A stretch of 64,000 nucleotides of DNA, from NCBI GenBank assembly GCA_034769895.1, contig CM068367.1:1317471046-1317535045 (forward strand), given 5' to 3'. Below are positions 9,644 through 22,083 of the stretch, one piece after another. This DNA is from Magicicada septendecula. Its lineage: Eukaryota; Arthropoda; Insecta; Hemiptera; Cicadidae. Below the pieces are notes generated by a model. It had not been told where the DNA came from. It saw nothing but the letters and a program-made list of their open reading frames with translations, and ran no database searches. Every line of letters begins with the position of its first letter. The first letter of the stretch is position 1. Made by a program: the position numbers and the translations under genes.

Positions 9644-11828
9644 CAGTAGAGTCTCGTTTATCCGACATTCCGTATTATCCGACGTCCCACCGCAAAAAAA
9701 AAAACAACAAAAAACGCATTAATCGGCAACAAGAACTGCAAGTTGCGAGCGTGAGCGTAGTCTATTTTTTGTTGCTCCCGGACACTACCGCAGCTAATTA
9801 GTTACCCCGACTGTACAGTCTACACTATGACTCATGTGTCTGTCATTCGCCTTACCCTCACTCACTCACTGTCACAACTCACTACTCAGTGCAGTGCAGT
9901 TTATCATTGTATGCAGATCGGTTTATCATCTGTTACATGCGTATGTGTCTGTGTGTGTTAATTTGACAAACGTTGTTGTGTTGTTTAAAAGTTGAAATTT
10001 ACGCAAGTATGGCGACAAAAAGAAAGAAAGTTGTATCGATGGAACAAAAACTTAAGGCAATCAAGAGACTGGGCAAGGGAGAGACAATGCAAAAGGTAGC
10101 TGATGACTTTGTAATTGGACGGGTAACAGTAGGAGACTGGAGAAAAAAAACGAATAGAAATAGACAAATGGTGTGCATCAAGAGTTATGGAGGGTGCATT
10201 AAAAAAAAAAACTATGAAAAAATGTGACTATGAAAAAATTCATGAAGCTTTGTATGTTTGGTTTACACAGTTCAGGGACAAAGGTGTGCCTATTTCAGGG
10301 CCTATTTTATAGCAAAAGGCATTGCATTTTCGTAATGAATTCAATGAAGGGGATCCAGATTTCACAGCAAGTGTCGGTTGGCTTGACCGATGGAAGAAAC
10401 GCTACAGTATCCGTCAGTGAAGTGATTGTGGTGAAAAACTATCATCGAATTTTGAAGAAATGGAAGCATTCAAGAAAAGATTTCAGGAATTTATTGAAAC
10501 TGAAAGCCTAACGGGTGATCAGATATTTAACTGTGATGAGTTAGGCCTTAATTACAAAATGTTACCTAGTAAGAGTCTTGCAGCCAGAACTGAAGCGGCA
10601 GCCCCTGGCTACAAGCGTAGTAAGGAAAGGCTGACAATTTTAGCATGCAGCAATGCTACAGCAAACCTCAAAATGGACCTTGCAATGATTGGAAAGCCCA
10701 AAAATCCTAGAGCTTTTAAAACAGTTTCAAAAAACGCTCTTCCTGTAAAATACTACAGTCAGAAAAGCGCATGGATGAGCAGTAAAATTTTCAAAGACTG
10801 GTTTTTAAGGAATTCATTCTTTCAACAGAGAAGATTTGAAAGAAAATAATTTACCCAGAAAAGCAGTTTTGTTGGTAGATAATGCTCCAACGCACCCTGA
10901 TGCAGAGGAGCTTCAAGATGGTGACATTAAGGCAATGTTTCTGCCCCCCAATGTAACCGCCATATGCCAACCTATGGATCAGGGCGTTTTGGAAACGATA
11001 AAAAGGAATTATCGCAGGAAGCTACTGTCCACAGTGCTAGAAGAAATTGAAGAAGGACAAGACATGATTGAAAAATTGAAACGCATCAATGTAAATGATG
11101 TTGCTTATTGGGTTGCAAGGGCCTGGGCTGACGTAAGGGCTCCAACAATTGCCAAATCATGGAAGAAGCTGCTAGGCGATGATGAAAGTATGGGAAACGG
11201 AAAGCACAGATAAAACCAAATAAACCATTTTACCTTTAGTGCAACGTATCCCTGGATGTGAGGTTGCATCTTTGCAAGAAATTGAAAGTTGGGTGAAGGA
11301 TGATGATCAGTATGTAACTGATGGAGAAATTGTCGCTCTTGTCAATTGCGATGACAACGAAATTGAAGATCAAGATCAAGCACCAACTGTTGAACCTCTC
11401 ACAATTTCATATAACGATGGAGTTAAGGCTCTAGAAACTGCAATTAAATACATTGAGCAACAAGAAGAAGCAACAGGAATCGACATAATGATGTTGCAAA
11501 GATGGCGAGACTTGGCAGCGAAGAAACGGCACTTGTCAGGAAAGCAGACTATGATCAAAAATTTCTTTAAATCATCACAGGACTGAACTTTTTAAGTGTA
11601 TTTAACTTCAGACAATTCTGTAACTGTAAGTTCATTTTTTCAGTCAATTTTTTCTGTTGTTTTGTTGTAAAACATGATTATTAGGTTCGTAAAATTATAA
11701 CATAGTTTGAAATTATAACATAGTTTGACGTTTAATAGGCTTTTTCTTAACACCTCCCTATTATCCGACATTTTCGCTTATCTGACGTTCTGCTGGCCCG
11801 TTTATGTCGGATAAGCGAGACTCTACTG
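9644..11828 (+). mobile_element. Tigger (pogo superfamily) DNA transposon
   Basis: Terminal inverted repeats CAGTAGAGTCTCGTTTATCC (left) and the matching CAGTAGAGTCTCGCTTATCC (right, opposite strand) with TA duplications at 9642-9643 and 11829-11830. Length is 2185 bp, normal for a full Tigger. The transposase fills most of it but is broken by frameshifts. Confidence 0.95.
10009..11586 (+). pseudogene. Tigger transposase, frameshifted
   Basis: Starts MATKRKKVVSMEQKLKAI, a CENP-B-type HTH, at the ATG at 10009. The second HTH (FNEGDPDFTASVGWLDRW) is in another frame near 10335-10395. The DDE_1 catalytic domain is intact in pieces: FNCDELGLNYKML (first D, near 10530), LLVDNAPTHP (second D, near 10870), then LPPNVTAICQPMDQGVLE (third D, near 10950-10995). 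The C-terminal acidic tail ends at 11586. At least four frame changes (about 10200, 10320, 10410, 10835) and a stop at 11211 make it non-functional. All three catalytic aspartates are retained, so decay is moderate. Confidence 0.9.
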
Positions 11829-11830
11829 TA

Positions 11831-13552
11831 CTATTATTATCAAAAAATTGTAGATAAATGAAAAAGTAACCTCTACACCTTGCGGTAGGAAGAGTATTGG
11901 AATAAGAAGATGAAAAAAGTTAGTATACAGTTTAAACTACAAGACTATTAAATCTAAACGGTAAATAAGAACGTTGAAAAATCAAAGTGACACTGATCAA
12001 AGTGTGACCATAGTACGTACAGACAGCATGTGTACACATATTGTAGTGTTGTTTACAGAAATAATTTTCGTTATCTAAATAATTCAAGAAGACAACAAGA
12101 TAAATGGGCCCTACAAGCACAGTCCGTTTGTTGATAGGTGCTCAGAGCTCGGAGCCACATCAGTAGCTTCTAAAAATTCCTCTTATCACTTTGCTGTTTC
12201 ATTCTTCCCTTATGTCTTCAAAAATACTGACTACTGTCTAAGTCATTTGCTTTAATGGTTTAATTTTTCTTTTCTTACATTAAAATGCAACACGCCTTAA
12301 TTTTTCGTTGTTTCCTTGTAGGGTGTAACTTTCTACGATCAGAATAAACAGAATTTTAGTGCTGTTCAAATATTACATTCTTCCTCATGGATACATTCAG
12401 GTTGCACAACAAACACATACTTTTACCTTTAATTTCTGAAAACAAAAAACGTCTCCCACTCTAAATGGAAATGACAGATCTTTTATCTTTTATTTGTAAT
12501 GTCCATTACTGAAAGACTCAATGAGACATAAAATGTTTTAAATAAAACTGGGAACTATGTGCATAAGAACAATACATTCATGTCAAAATTCTTTCTGACT
12601 CTGATAAACTCTAGTGCTGTTTGGTTGGATGTATGGAAAATGTATATATATATTGATAAGTTTATAAATAAACTTTGATTTGATACATATTCAGCTTCTT
12701 CTGTTTGATCTTCTGTAGTGACTAATAACCTATATGAATACAAACTTTCTTTGATCTCCACTACAAAATGTACCCATATTTCAACAGATTTGACTAAGTT
12801 ATCTGCTGATGCATTGTGCAGTATTGACAATTGTTGCGAGCCACTGAAAATATTCTTGTGAGCTACCAGTATTTTCTATGCCCTGTTCTGAAGTTAATTC
12901 CTGTCACCTGCTAGACTCATAAACCTTATTCCTAATATTCAAAACCTTGAAACAGAGAAGGTCAGTTGGCATCATTTGTAACGGTTTTATTTTTTAACAT
13001 CCTCGATTTGTGCCTCAGATCTTTGTATTTTGTGTCTTTAACTGTTCTGTTTCTATCTTCAGGACAAAGTAAGGTCAAACCAAGTCTTGTTTTTAATGTC
13101 TGTAGCTAAGCACACATTATGACAGAACTTTCAATAACACCAAGGAGATGTTCATGATAACCAAATTTTGGCATAATTCTGTTTACTTTAAAAACTGCCG
13201 TTTATAATTAATGAATACTACACATATTTCCAAACCGAATTTCCTGTTTGGTGAACCAACTGCTGCAATGTAAAACCATTATCAATGCAGGAGCCAAATC
13301 TCCTTAAGAATGATCCTCTAGCATCATGGCATCAGAGATACATACTAGTCATGCATCTGATTAAAATGTGATTAATCACATATCCGTTATGTCTATTTAG
13401 AATGCTTTGCCACCTTTTTTTGGAATGTCAACAAAACTTTTGTTAATATGTTAACTTTCATATTACATGTGAAACAGAATATATTCTACAGTTAGTGAAT
13501 ACTTACAGATATAATTACACAGAGATTTTATAAATTTATACAAAAACTGTAC
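11831..13552. other. Non-coding, probably downstream or intronic to the ARL14EP-like gene
   Basis: AT-rich. A minus-strand frame at 12830-12555 begins just after a good acceptor-like sequence (tattttcag near 12837), but its product (SVEIWVHFVVEIKESL...) does not resemble the expected continuation of the ARF7EP_C domain, so I do not call it an exon. A second acceptor-like ttacattgcag (minus, near 13270) precedes NRKF in the wrong phase. Confidence 0.4.
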
Positions 13553-13696
13553 CTGCAGCTATGGCCACATTTATTGGACTGACATTTTTGGCATGGATAG
13601 AAGCACCCGGCACACTTATAATTCATGCAGTCACACAAGTCGAGACCAGTAACAATGTGAATGCCTTTTTCATCGTATACTAAGGTAGACTTTTTG
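13553..13696 (-). CDS. ARL14EP-like protein, ARF7EP_C zinc-binding exon
   Basis: A 144-bp exon encodes YDEKGIHIVTGLDLCDC, then CAGCFYPCQKCQSNKCGHSC. The eight cysteines in the order CxC, CxxC, CxxxC, CxxC, CxxxxC, CxxxC and the words LCDC and GCFYPC are diagnostic of the ARF7EP_C domain of ARL14 effector proteins and arthropod relatives, a compact zinc-binding fold of unclear biochemical role. The exon is bounded by an acceptor (atatctgtctag) and a donor (CAG/gtacag). It starts one base into a codon, exactly completing the TA left by the exon at 24606-24490, giving Tyr. The next exon, expected to finish the domain (usually an N-R-x-W/F motif), was not found. No frameshift or stop: the only likely host coding sequence here. 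Confidence 0.8.
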
Positions 13697-14361
13697 CTAG
13701 ACAGATATTTACAAAATAAAATATACCCTTACTGTATACTATCTATAGATTATATTTATTAAAATAATAAAATATTTTTGCACGAAAAGATAAATTCATT
13801 TAACTATTATAAAATAAAATAAAAAATTAAATATGAACTTATCAGTTTAATTATACAAAATTTAAATCTTGATTCATAATTACAAAACATTACACAATCA
13901 TACAAAGCTTAATCATACCCTGTGACAGCAACATCACGGATAATAAGTTCATATGAATGACAACACTGTAAATGACAATTTATAAAATACATCTTGCAGT
14001 CTGCAGTCCTAGTGACTTATTTTTATGGCAGGCTTATTTTTTGAGGGAAATAATATTGTTATCTATATTCAACCCCTTCCACACTTTGTACACACAGTGT
14101 AGAGTGCACGATAAAGTAAACACATAGTAACTTGTAAAAAAATTATATGTTAAGTGTCTGTAAAAAGATAACATAGGTACAACAAAATTATTCTTCTTAT
14201 ATCTGAGGTGTTGGATACGCTAATTACATACATTAAAATGTGTAAATTGTGATTTCATACAAGTACTAATTTTGTTTGTTTCTTAGTGTCTTAAAACAAC
14301 TCTTTTTATCATTGTCTTCCCATGTAGAAAATGAATTGTATAATCAATTTAAAAACTTTTC
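13697..14361. other. Intron sequence, AT-rich
   Basis: Start of the 10,793-bp intron (minus-strand gene) between the two ARL14EP-like exons. No coding content seen. Confidence 0.6.
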
Positions 14362-14640
14362 ATGTATCATGTGCCTCTGCTTTTATATGGTCCTCCTAAA
14401 AGTACACAAAGATGGAATACCCTTGTGACTGATAGTCAATTCTACCAAATTGGCTACATCCAGCTTTATAGGAAGAAGATTGTAGGAGTATGTGGGAAAA
14501 ACCAAATTCATAATGTCAAAGATTTCAGACATTTTGTAAATTTGTTTAAATGATTGTGGATAAAGAAGATGATATACTGACAGTATATTAGTCAGTATTG
14601 ACATGGAGTCACATCACAACATAGAGTCCCACTGAGGGAT
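14362..14640 (+). pseudogene. Penelope-like reverse transcriptase fragment
   Basis: In mixed frames the text reads KVHKDGIPL, then YVGK, KDFRHFVNLFK and VSIDMES. These correspond to the RT blocks P-K-x-H-K-x-x-x-P-L-R-P-I-V, the following VGKT segment and the first catalytic-strand region (V-S-F-D) of Penelope-like RT. The order and spacing fit. The YxDD block is absent and stops interrupt every frame. It lies inside the intron of the ARL14EP-like gene, on the opposite strand. Confidence 0.6.
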
Positions 14641-15057
14641 GCTTGGATCCCAGGTATTCAACAAAGAATTCAGTGGAAACAAGAGTAAAAAACACTTATC
14701 ATACAAATAATAATAAAATGGGAAAGTCTGATATTGCTGAGCATGATTAAGAATTCCCTCTTGTTCGAAACTATGCATGCCATAGTGGGGTAGAAGAATG
14801 ATTTCTCAAGACTAGTTAGAGGCAGAAGAGGTCATTAAAACCCTAATGAGGGTTCATTTAACAAATTTGAGCAATATAAGCTGCCTAACACAAAAGAAAG
14901 GGAATTCAACATACTGGACAAAAAGCACACTTTGCTCAGATTATAAACTCTATTATTTGCTAATATTTCCTTATTAAGCTTGTTATTTTATTATTGGCTT
15001 TCTTTATGTTATTCTATTATATAATATTATTAATTTAATTTACTATTATTTGTATTA
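14641..15057. other. AT-rich intron sequence
   Basis: No gene, repeat or motif recognised. Confidence 0.6.
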
Positions 15058-16380
15058 ATGTTATAAGGTAACAAGATTCCACCTCCAAAGAAAGACAAGT
15101 ATACCATCAAAATTCTTAGTGAAATATGCAGAAACGCAATCTTATCAATATTAAAAGAAATAGAAGAATAAAATAAACTTAATAAATACAGTAATGAAGA
15201 GACAATATATTACTTAAAGATAATTAATATTTTCAAGGAATAAAAGGAAATCGAAACAAAAAGGGAAATATAATCTTAAATGAATAATTGGGAAATAGGG
15301 AAATAGAGAATGCAAATTTAGGAATTAAATAATGCAATTAACATGACAAAACAATAACTGACGATGACAAATACCCAGACGAGACGATCAAATGACAAAA
15401 AATGTAAATAGTTATTAGTAAACAATTATAATGTACAAATATTAAACTTAGCATGTAAGAAATAAGACACTGAGTATAGCCTTAGATTAAAACCAAGTGG
15501 AAATAATTAAAAAATAAAGAATCTTCCGTTACAAACTTATAATGTAATAGTGATGAAGATAGAATAAGATTCTACGGAATAATATTAATTATAAATTGGG
15601 AGACCGAAACTGTGGCCCATAAATATATCATTGCCAAGACCTTAACGGAATAAATTAGTGTTTTAGTAGAAAGGATTATTGTTGGAAAATATATTGAAAC
15701 CAGGCAGAACGTGTCGAATTTTAATGCTGCGTTTTATACAATTTAAGGGAGGATACAAAACGAAATGATACTGAAAGACTATGAAAATAAATAGAAGAAT
15801 GATGTTTTAATTGGTGGTACAGGAAACTAGAAGTCCAGACGCAAAGGATCAAGAAAGACGATCGTAAAGAAAACTACCATATGAGTGAGATCTCTCCAAT
15901 AGTCAACCAAGATATTTTAAAACATCTTAACATTTAAAGTTCGAACCACAGCGAATACTATCACAAAAACAATAAAAACTTTAGAACAGTGAATTCTAAT
16001 TGTACACAAATAATTATTAGTTGTAAGAGTTTCTTTTTCAATTGTTCATTTGCACTTTTGTATGATCCAAAGAACCCACTGATACACAACATACGCCAAC
16101 AACACCTAATTACTAAACATTAATTTATAAATATTATGTTTTATGATATGTTTACGACTTATGTACTATACTTTGACATGACTCATACATGAACCCTGAG
16201 ATTGAGATTTTACATGCTCTACAACAGAAATGAGTTTCAAAAAGATTAAATAAAAATAACTGAATTATAAACAAGAACGAATAAGGAGTTTGAGTATTTA
16301 TTCTAACCGCAATTGTCTACTTACAATTTGGCACCAGCAACTTGGGGCAAACTACATACACCCAAAAGGTATACACAGGG
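15058..16380 (+). repeat. 5' LTR (or LTR plus leader) of the coiled-coil element
   Basis: Begins near tgttataaggtaacaag and matches 20070-21665. A possible true LTR end is the ttaca at 16325, because the next bases (tttggcaccagcaacttggg) look like a second primer-binding site. However, both copies continue to share sequence until cacagg at 16380/21665. The exact boundary is therefore uncertain. Confidence 0.75.
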
Positions 16381-16453
16381 TGCAGTTCACAAAATTGGCG
16401 ACCAACTTGAGGGCTAGAAAAAGAGAATAAATAAAGATTGAATAGAATTATAG

Positions 16454-18915
16454 TTGTCATGTCTAGCTGGCGATCATACAAAAGTGAACAAGACGGCCAA
16501 AAGAGGAACCTCATGTAGAATGAACATACAACAAACAATGAACATGGACTGCGATAGAATAACGAAATTACTAAACCAAAATAATGAGGAAAGAATACAA
16601 CAAATAGAAAAGGAAAAGAAACAGATAAAAGAGGAGTCAGACCAAATAAGACGACGAAGAATGGAAACTTGGCAGGAAAGGATAAAACGAAATACAGAAT
16701 TGTTCAATAAACGAACAAAACAGTGGGAGTAAGAAGAAAGGAATGATCGTAAACAGATAATGGAAGATGAACGTAAAAGAATGGAAACATTCGAGGAAGA
16801 ATTAAAAGGTACCAAGAAATTAATAAATGAGCAGAAACAAATGATGAACGATGATCATAAAATAATGGAAAAAATAATAAGTAATCAGGCACAGATGAGG
16901 GATGGTAACAATAAAAAAGTGAACAAAATGTCAGAACAATGGGAAACATCAAGAGAAACCCTGCAGGAAATGATAAAACGACAGGAAAGGATAAAACGAA
17001 ATCAGAATTATTCAATAAACGAACAGAATAGTGGGAGGAAGAAGAAATGAATGATCGTAAACAGATAATGGAAGATGAACGTAAAAAAGTGGAGCAAATA
17101 GAAGACGATAAACAAGAAATGGTTAAAAAGCTGAATGACAATGAAGTTTGCAAATGAAGTTAATGTAAAACTAAAATCATTAGAAGAACAACATTTAACT
17201 ATGCAAAAGAAGTTTGAAGAAGCTACAAAAGATAAAGATAACTTACGTAAAGCAGGCGAGTTAAATAAGGAAGCCTCAGATAAAATAGAATCAGAATTGA
17301 AAAGTAGAATACAAAGTTTAGAAAGTGAATGTAATAGTTTGCAAGCGAATGTCAGTGAATTAAAAGAAGGGGAAACTAAATTTAAGAAACAATTACAAGA
17401 CAGTGAAACACAAGACACAGAGAAAACTAAGCAGTATCACGAATGTATTGCCAAAAAAGATGCTATAATATCACAGCTAAAGAACAAAATTGTAGACCTA
17501 ACTGACAGTGTAAGTCAACTGAATGAAAAGCAAGGAGAAGTTAATAATGACATGACAAATAAAGACAAGGAATACTGATCTTGAAAGAAGATATTGCAAA
17601 CATAATGAATGAAAAACTTGAAGTGGATGAAAAATTTGCAACAAGTGAAACAAAATTAGTTGATATTACTCAGGAACTGGAGAAAACAAAAAATAATATG
17701 TTGCTGTCACATCGCGAAAGTAGTGAGCTTGAAACAAGATTGAACGAAGAAATAACCAAACTAGAAAAAGAAAAAGAGCTTCTTCAAAAAGAAACTAATC
17801 ATCAACTGAACATGGAAGAGACACTATTAATAGAAACAATAAATGAAAACAATGATACATCATGTGATCTTTTAAATGAAAGTAAGAATGGAACAGAACA
17901 AATAAAGGAAAATAATAAAACATTAAAACGAGAAATAAAGGAGGATATTGACACAATAAATAATAAAATGGACAATAATAATGAGACACTGAATAAAAAA
18001 ATCGAAAGCAGTAATGAAACATCAGAACAAAAGAAGAATGAAAGCTTCCAGGAATGGATGGAAGGGTTTTTTAAAACATACGGTAAGGCAATAGATGAAT
18101 ATGATAAGAGAATGAGTGATAATGAGCGACAACAAATGAGACAGTTTATAGAAGAATTAAGAAATGATAGGAAACAATCGGTGGGACAATTAAGTCAGAA
18201 AATAGAAGACAGTAGTAAGGAAATACAAAAGGAAGAAACGAATTACAAAGCAGATCAACTTAATGAAACAGTAGATACGGTAGTGGTTTCAAGAAATTGA
18301 ATGAAACACTATACAGCACTTCCAAAAGTATTAAAGAAACATCGAATAAGAACATGGAACCAGTAAATCGGAAAATAGAAGGTAGTAAGGAAATAGAAAA
18401 TAAAGAAGACAACAGAGCATTGTTATCTGGAAATAAACATAACAGAAAAAAAGAGAATGTTAAGCATATGGAAATGAAGACGAAGAAAATGAGACAAATG
18501 CATCAACAGAAACTAATAAAAACACGGGAAGAGTTGGAGATGATGAACAATTGATTAGTTAATGTACTTAACATCCTTAAGTACTGAACATAGAAAAGTA
18601 AGTAATTTTAAAAATAACAGAAGGAGCTTAATAGAAACTTTCAAAGGGACTCGCAATAAAACCGTGAGTAAAAACATAAGCAAGTCTATAGTTAAATTAA
18701 ATACACTAGAAAAAGAAATGCATAATAAAGGATCAGTGATGTCTTCGGTAACTGATATGCCATTGAAACATCTGTCCAGTAAACTAGACGGTAAAGTGAT
18801 TGATGTAGGCATCGATACAAATGAAAATTTTATGGCAGAAAAATTGAAGTACATGGTAATAGCGAGAAACTCAAAAGGGACAGAAGAAAAAATTGCTAAA
18901 GACCAAGAAACATGA
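16454..18915 (+). pseudogene. Long coiled-coil Gag-like protein, frameshifted
   Basis: Successive frames (16454-16729, 16760-17047, 17135-17575, 17581-18297, 18297-18551, 18562-18915) on one strand encode almost continuous charged heptad-type sequence, e.g. EERIQQIEKEKKQIKEESDQ and LEEQHLTMQKKFEEATKDKD, rich in K, E, N and Q. Two near-identical segments (NDRKQIMEDERKRME / NDRKQIMEDERKKVE) show internal duplication. No zinc knuckle or canonical capsid homology is visible. By position, after the primer site and before the protease, it stands where Gag should be. The frame is broken at about six points. A cellular coiled-coil origin cannot be excluded. Confidence 0.6.
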
Positions 18916-19294
18916 AGGACCGGAATAATACTGTTCACAATAATAATCCGAATAATTATGGCAATTGAAGTAATCGACCACGGATAAATTAAGCACCAAT
19001 ACACCATCGAAAAAAGGGACTGATTTTCTGGGAACCGACAACACAAACCGTTTAAAAAAGAAGAGAAACACTAACAAAGACTTACGAGAAACTATTAAAT
19101 AAGACTGAACCAATTTTGGGTAATGAATAAACAAGACGATAAAAATAATGACTATAATAAATGTTTTAATAACCATAATCATAATAATAATAATAACAAT
19201 TAGGACAAGCTACTATAAAAACAAAAAAATATTAGAAATTAGTTAGGTAAAGGAAGAATCTACCCATGGGAAAAATAATAATAATAATGAAATC

Positions 19295-19609
19295 TTATAT
19301 ATTAGAGCTGAGGTAAATGGGATACCAATAGAAGTCATGATAGATACCGGGGAGAATGTCTCATTAATTGACAGTATTGAGTTAGATAGGATACAAAGAG
19401 AGTGCCAAGAGATAATGCCAACATTACCCGTTAATAACATAAATCTAATCGGAGTCACTGGACGCCAAAACAAGTCTGTCAGAAAGCAGGTATTAATAGA
19501 AGTTAAAAGTAATGGATCTACAACTCCCATGATATTTTTGGTCGCAAAAGACCTATCATTTAATTTGTCAGTCGGGTATTTAATATGCTCAGGCAGTAGT
19601 CGGTTATAA
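19295..19609 (+). CDS. Retropepsin-like protease
   Basis: The frame reads ILYIRAEVNGIPIEVMIDTG (upstream part from about 19290) and continues to ENVSLIDSIELDRI, then NNINLIGVTGRQNKS and a hydrophobic MIFLVAKDL strand, ending at 19609. DTG is the catalytic loop, and the following strands fit the first two-thirds of a retroviral-type aspartic protease. It lies downstream of the coiled-coil region, as pro follows gag. About 450 bp of non-coding sequence then lead to the polypurine tract, so no pol ever follows in this copy. Confidence 0.7.
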   Translation, partial: LYIRAEVNGIPIEVMIDTGENVSLIDSIELDRIQRECQEIMPTLPVNNINLIGVTGRQNKSVRKQVLIEVKSNGSTTPMIFLVAKDLSFNLSVGYLICSGSSRL

Positions 19610-20069
19610 TTGATTTAGTATGGACGGCTGAGTTGATTGGTAGCAAAAGAGTGCCCCTCAGATCCGTGCCAGCTATATTATGTTAGGGAGGATATAATGG
19701 ATGAGTTTATATTATTACAAAATACTACAGATTACCAAGCTAATAATGAAGAAATGTGGCAGAACAAAAATTAAAGATCCAGAGATTTCTGAAAAGAAAA
19801 ACGGAGTTAAATCTAAAGGCAGAACAAACAAATAAACTAATATCAATCTATAACAAATACAAACATATTTTCTCCAACTGCCCGGTAGAGTGGTAAACAT
19901 TATAAAATAACACCTACGAATTAACAGACCCTACCAATCAACAACTTAAAGGAACCTACAACCAAGATTCTCTGAAAAAGTATTATGAAAACACCACACA
20001 AGAATGAATGATAATTTCCTCAGTCTTATAAATATGCCATCCGAAATAATCATTCTTGAATGGGGGGGC

Positions 20070-21665
20070 ATTATATAAGGTAACAAGATTCCACCTCCAA
20101 AGAAAGACAAGTATACCATCAAAATTTGTAGTGTAATATGCAGAAACGCAATCTTATTAATATTAAAAGAAATAGAAGAATAAAATAAATTAATAAATAC
20201 AGTAATGAAGAGACAATATATTACTTAAAGATAATTAATATTTTCAAGGAATAAAAGGAAATCGAAACAAAAAGGGAAATATAATCTTAAATGAATAATT
20301 GGGAAATAGGGAAATAGAGAATGCAAATTTAGGAATTAAATAATGCAATTAACATGACAAAACAATAACTGACGATGACAAATACCCAGAAGAGACGATC
20401 AAATGACAAAAAATGTAAATAGTTATTAGTAAACAATTATAATGTACAAATATTAAACTTAGCATGTAAGAAATAAGACACTGAGTATAGCCTTAGATTA
20501 AAACTATGAGGAGGTCTGCGAACCTCAAACAAGTATTGTGTATAAGTGAACTACAGACTGTAATTAATATAAAATTACAAATATAATAATTTTGAACAAT
20601 AATTATAAAAGATAGGGAGTGTAACAGTGTAAGAAGGTGAGAACAACGGTGATAGACTGTAAGAAGTAAAAACAGTGTATAGTGTAAGTGAATAAACATA
20701 TTTACAATATGAACATTGCATGAAACATATAATTTATATGAAACAACAAGGTAACTCATATAGTGCAATAAAACCAAGTGGAAATAATTAAAAAATAAAG
20801 AATCTTCCGTTACAAACTTATAATGTAATAGTGATGAAGATAGAATAAGATTCTACAGAATAATATTAATTATAAATTGGGAGACCGAACCTGTGACCCA
20901 TAAATATATCATTGCCAAGACCTTAACGGAATAAATTAGTGTTTTAGTAGAAAGGATTATTGTTGGAAAATATATTGAAACCAGGCAGAACGTGTCGAAT
21001 TTTAATGCTGGGTTTTATACAATTTAAGGGAGGATACAAAACGAAACGCTACTGAAAGACTATGAAAATAAATAGAAGAATGATGTTTTAATCGGTGGTG
21101 CAGGAAACTAGAAGTCAAGAAAGAAGCAAAGGATCAAGAAAGAAGATCGTAAAGAAAACTACCATATGAGTGAGATCTCTCCAATAGTCAACCAAGATAT
21201 TTGAAAACATCTTAACATTTAAAGTTCGAATCACAGCGAATACTATCACAAAAACAATAAAAACTTTAGAACAGTGAATTCTAATTGTACACAAATAATT
21301 ATTAGTAGTAAGAGTTTTTTTTTCAATTGTTCATTTGCACTTTTGTATGATCCAAAGAACCCACTGAAACACAACATACGTCAACAACACCTAATTACTA
21401 AACATTAATTTATAAATATTATGTTTTATGATATGTTTACGACGTATGTACTATACTTTGACATGACTCGTACATGAACCCTGAGATTGAGATTTTACAT
21501 GCTCTACAACAGAAATGAGTTTCAAAAAGATTAAATAAAAATAACTGAATTATAAGCAAGAATGAATAAGGAGTTTGAGTATTTATTCTAACCGCAATTG
21601 TCTACTTACAATTTGGCACCAGCAACTTGGGGCAAACTACATACACCCAAAAGGTATACACAGGT
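20070..21665 (+). repeat. 3' LTR with a 265-bp insertion
   Basis: A near copy of 15058-16380 differing by scattered substitutions and by one 265-bp insertion at 20505-20769, flanked by aaaac on both sides (20500-20504 and 20770-20774). Without it the two repeats have almost the same length. Oddly, the right copy also contains the leader-like tttggcaccagcaacttggg and 55 further bases before the similarity ends at 21665. Confidence 0.75.
20505..20769. mobile_element. Small insertion in the 3' LTR
   Basis: 265 bp absent from the sister LTR, bordered by a 5-bp duplication (aaaac). Its ends show only a weak inverted match (tatgag left; ctcata near the right). Non-coding and AT-rich. Type unknown. 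Confidence 0.6.
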
Positions 21666-22083
21666 TGCTTTTACAATGTATATGTTTATTTTATTCTTTG
21701 TCAGTAATACCATTATGTTTTGATTCTTTGTTATATTGTGTAATGTATTATGCATGTTATAAAATGGACCCATCCATTGAGGATAATGCATCATACAGTG
21801 GGTGAAAAGCTTTTGCATTAACAATGACACCTTATAACATGACCATAAATCACTTATATACATTTTCACTAAGCTATAAACATTTTGTTATCACTGGTGT
21901 GGTGTTGTAATACATTCTAGTCCGATAATACACTTGACGATGTACAATAATACATTCTGTTGATGTCAACTGTATGTGTTTAATTCTTAATGTGGTTACC
22001 CATCAACATATGCTAATGGTATAGTGCTATAATATAGCAAGACTGAGGGATTCAATTCAATTCTCTTGTTTAGAAACCCAGTA
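21666..22083. other. AT-rich intron sequence
   Basis: No feature recognised between the LTR element and the Tigger. Confidence 0.6.

Larger units (their letters stand above)
15058..21665 (+). mobile_element. Coiled-coil-gag LTR retrotransposon lacking pol
   Basis: Two long direct repeats (about 15058-16380 and 20070-21665) flank a 3.7-kb interior. Just inside the left repeat is a primer-site-like TTGGCGACCAACTTGAGGG (16395-16414), and just before the right one is a purine tract (aatgggggggca, near 20060), the expected plus-strand primer. The interior has a very long coiled-coil reading region and a retropepsin motif but no reverse transcriptase, RNase H or integrase. I see no clear target duplication. 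It lies in the large intron of the ARL14EP-like gene. Confidence 0.75.

Noticed and set aside
12555-12830. Possible last exon of the ARL14EP-like gene (acceptor-like site before it)
   Set aside because: Phase allows joining, but the product lacks the residues expected to complete the domain and ends in low-complexity sequence.
13180-13272. NRKF after an acceptor-like site as the domain's final motif
   Set aside because: The splice phase does not match the donor at 13553; in the matching phase the motif disappears.
16474-19182. Several minus-strand frames rich in Phe/Ser/Leu
   Set aside because: Shadows of the coiled-coil reading region on the other strand.
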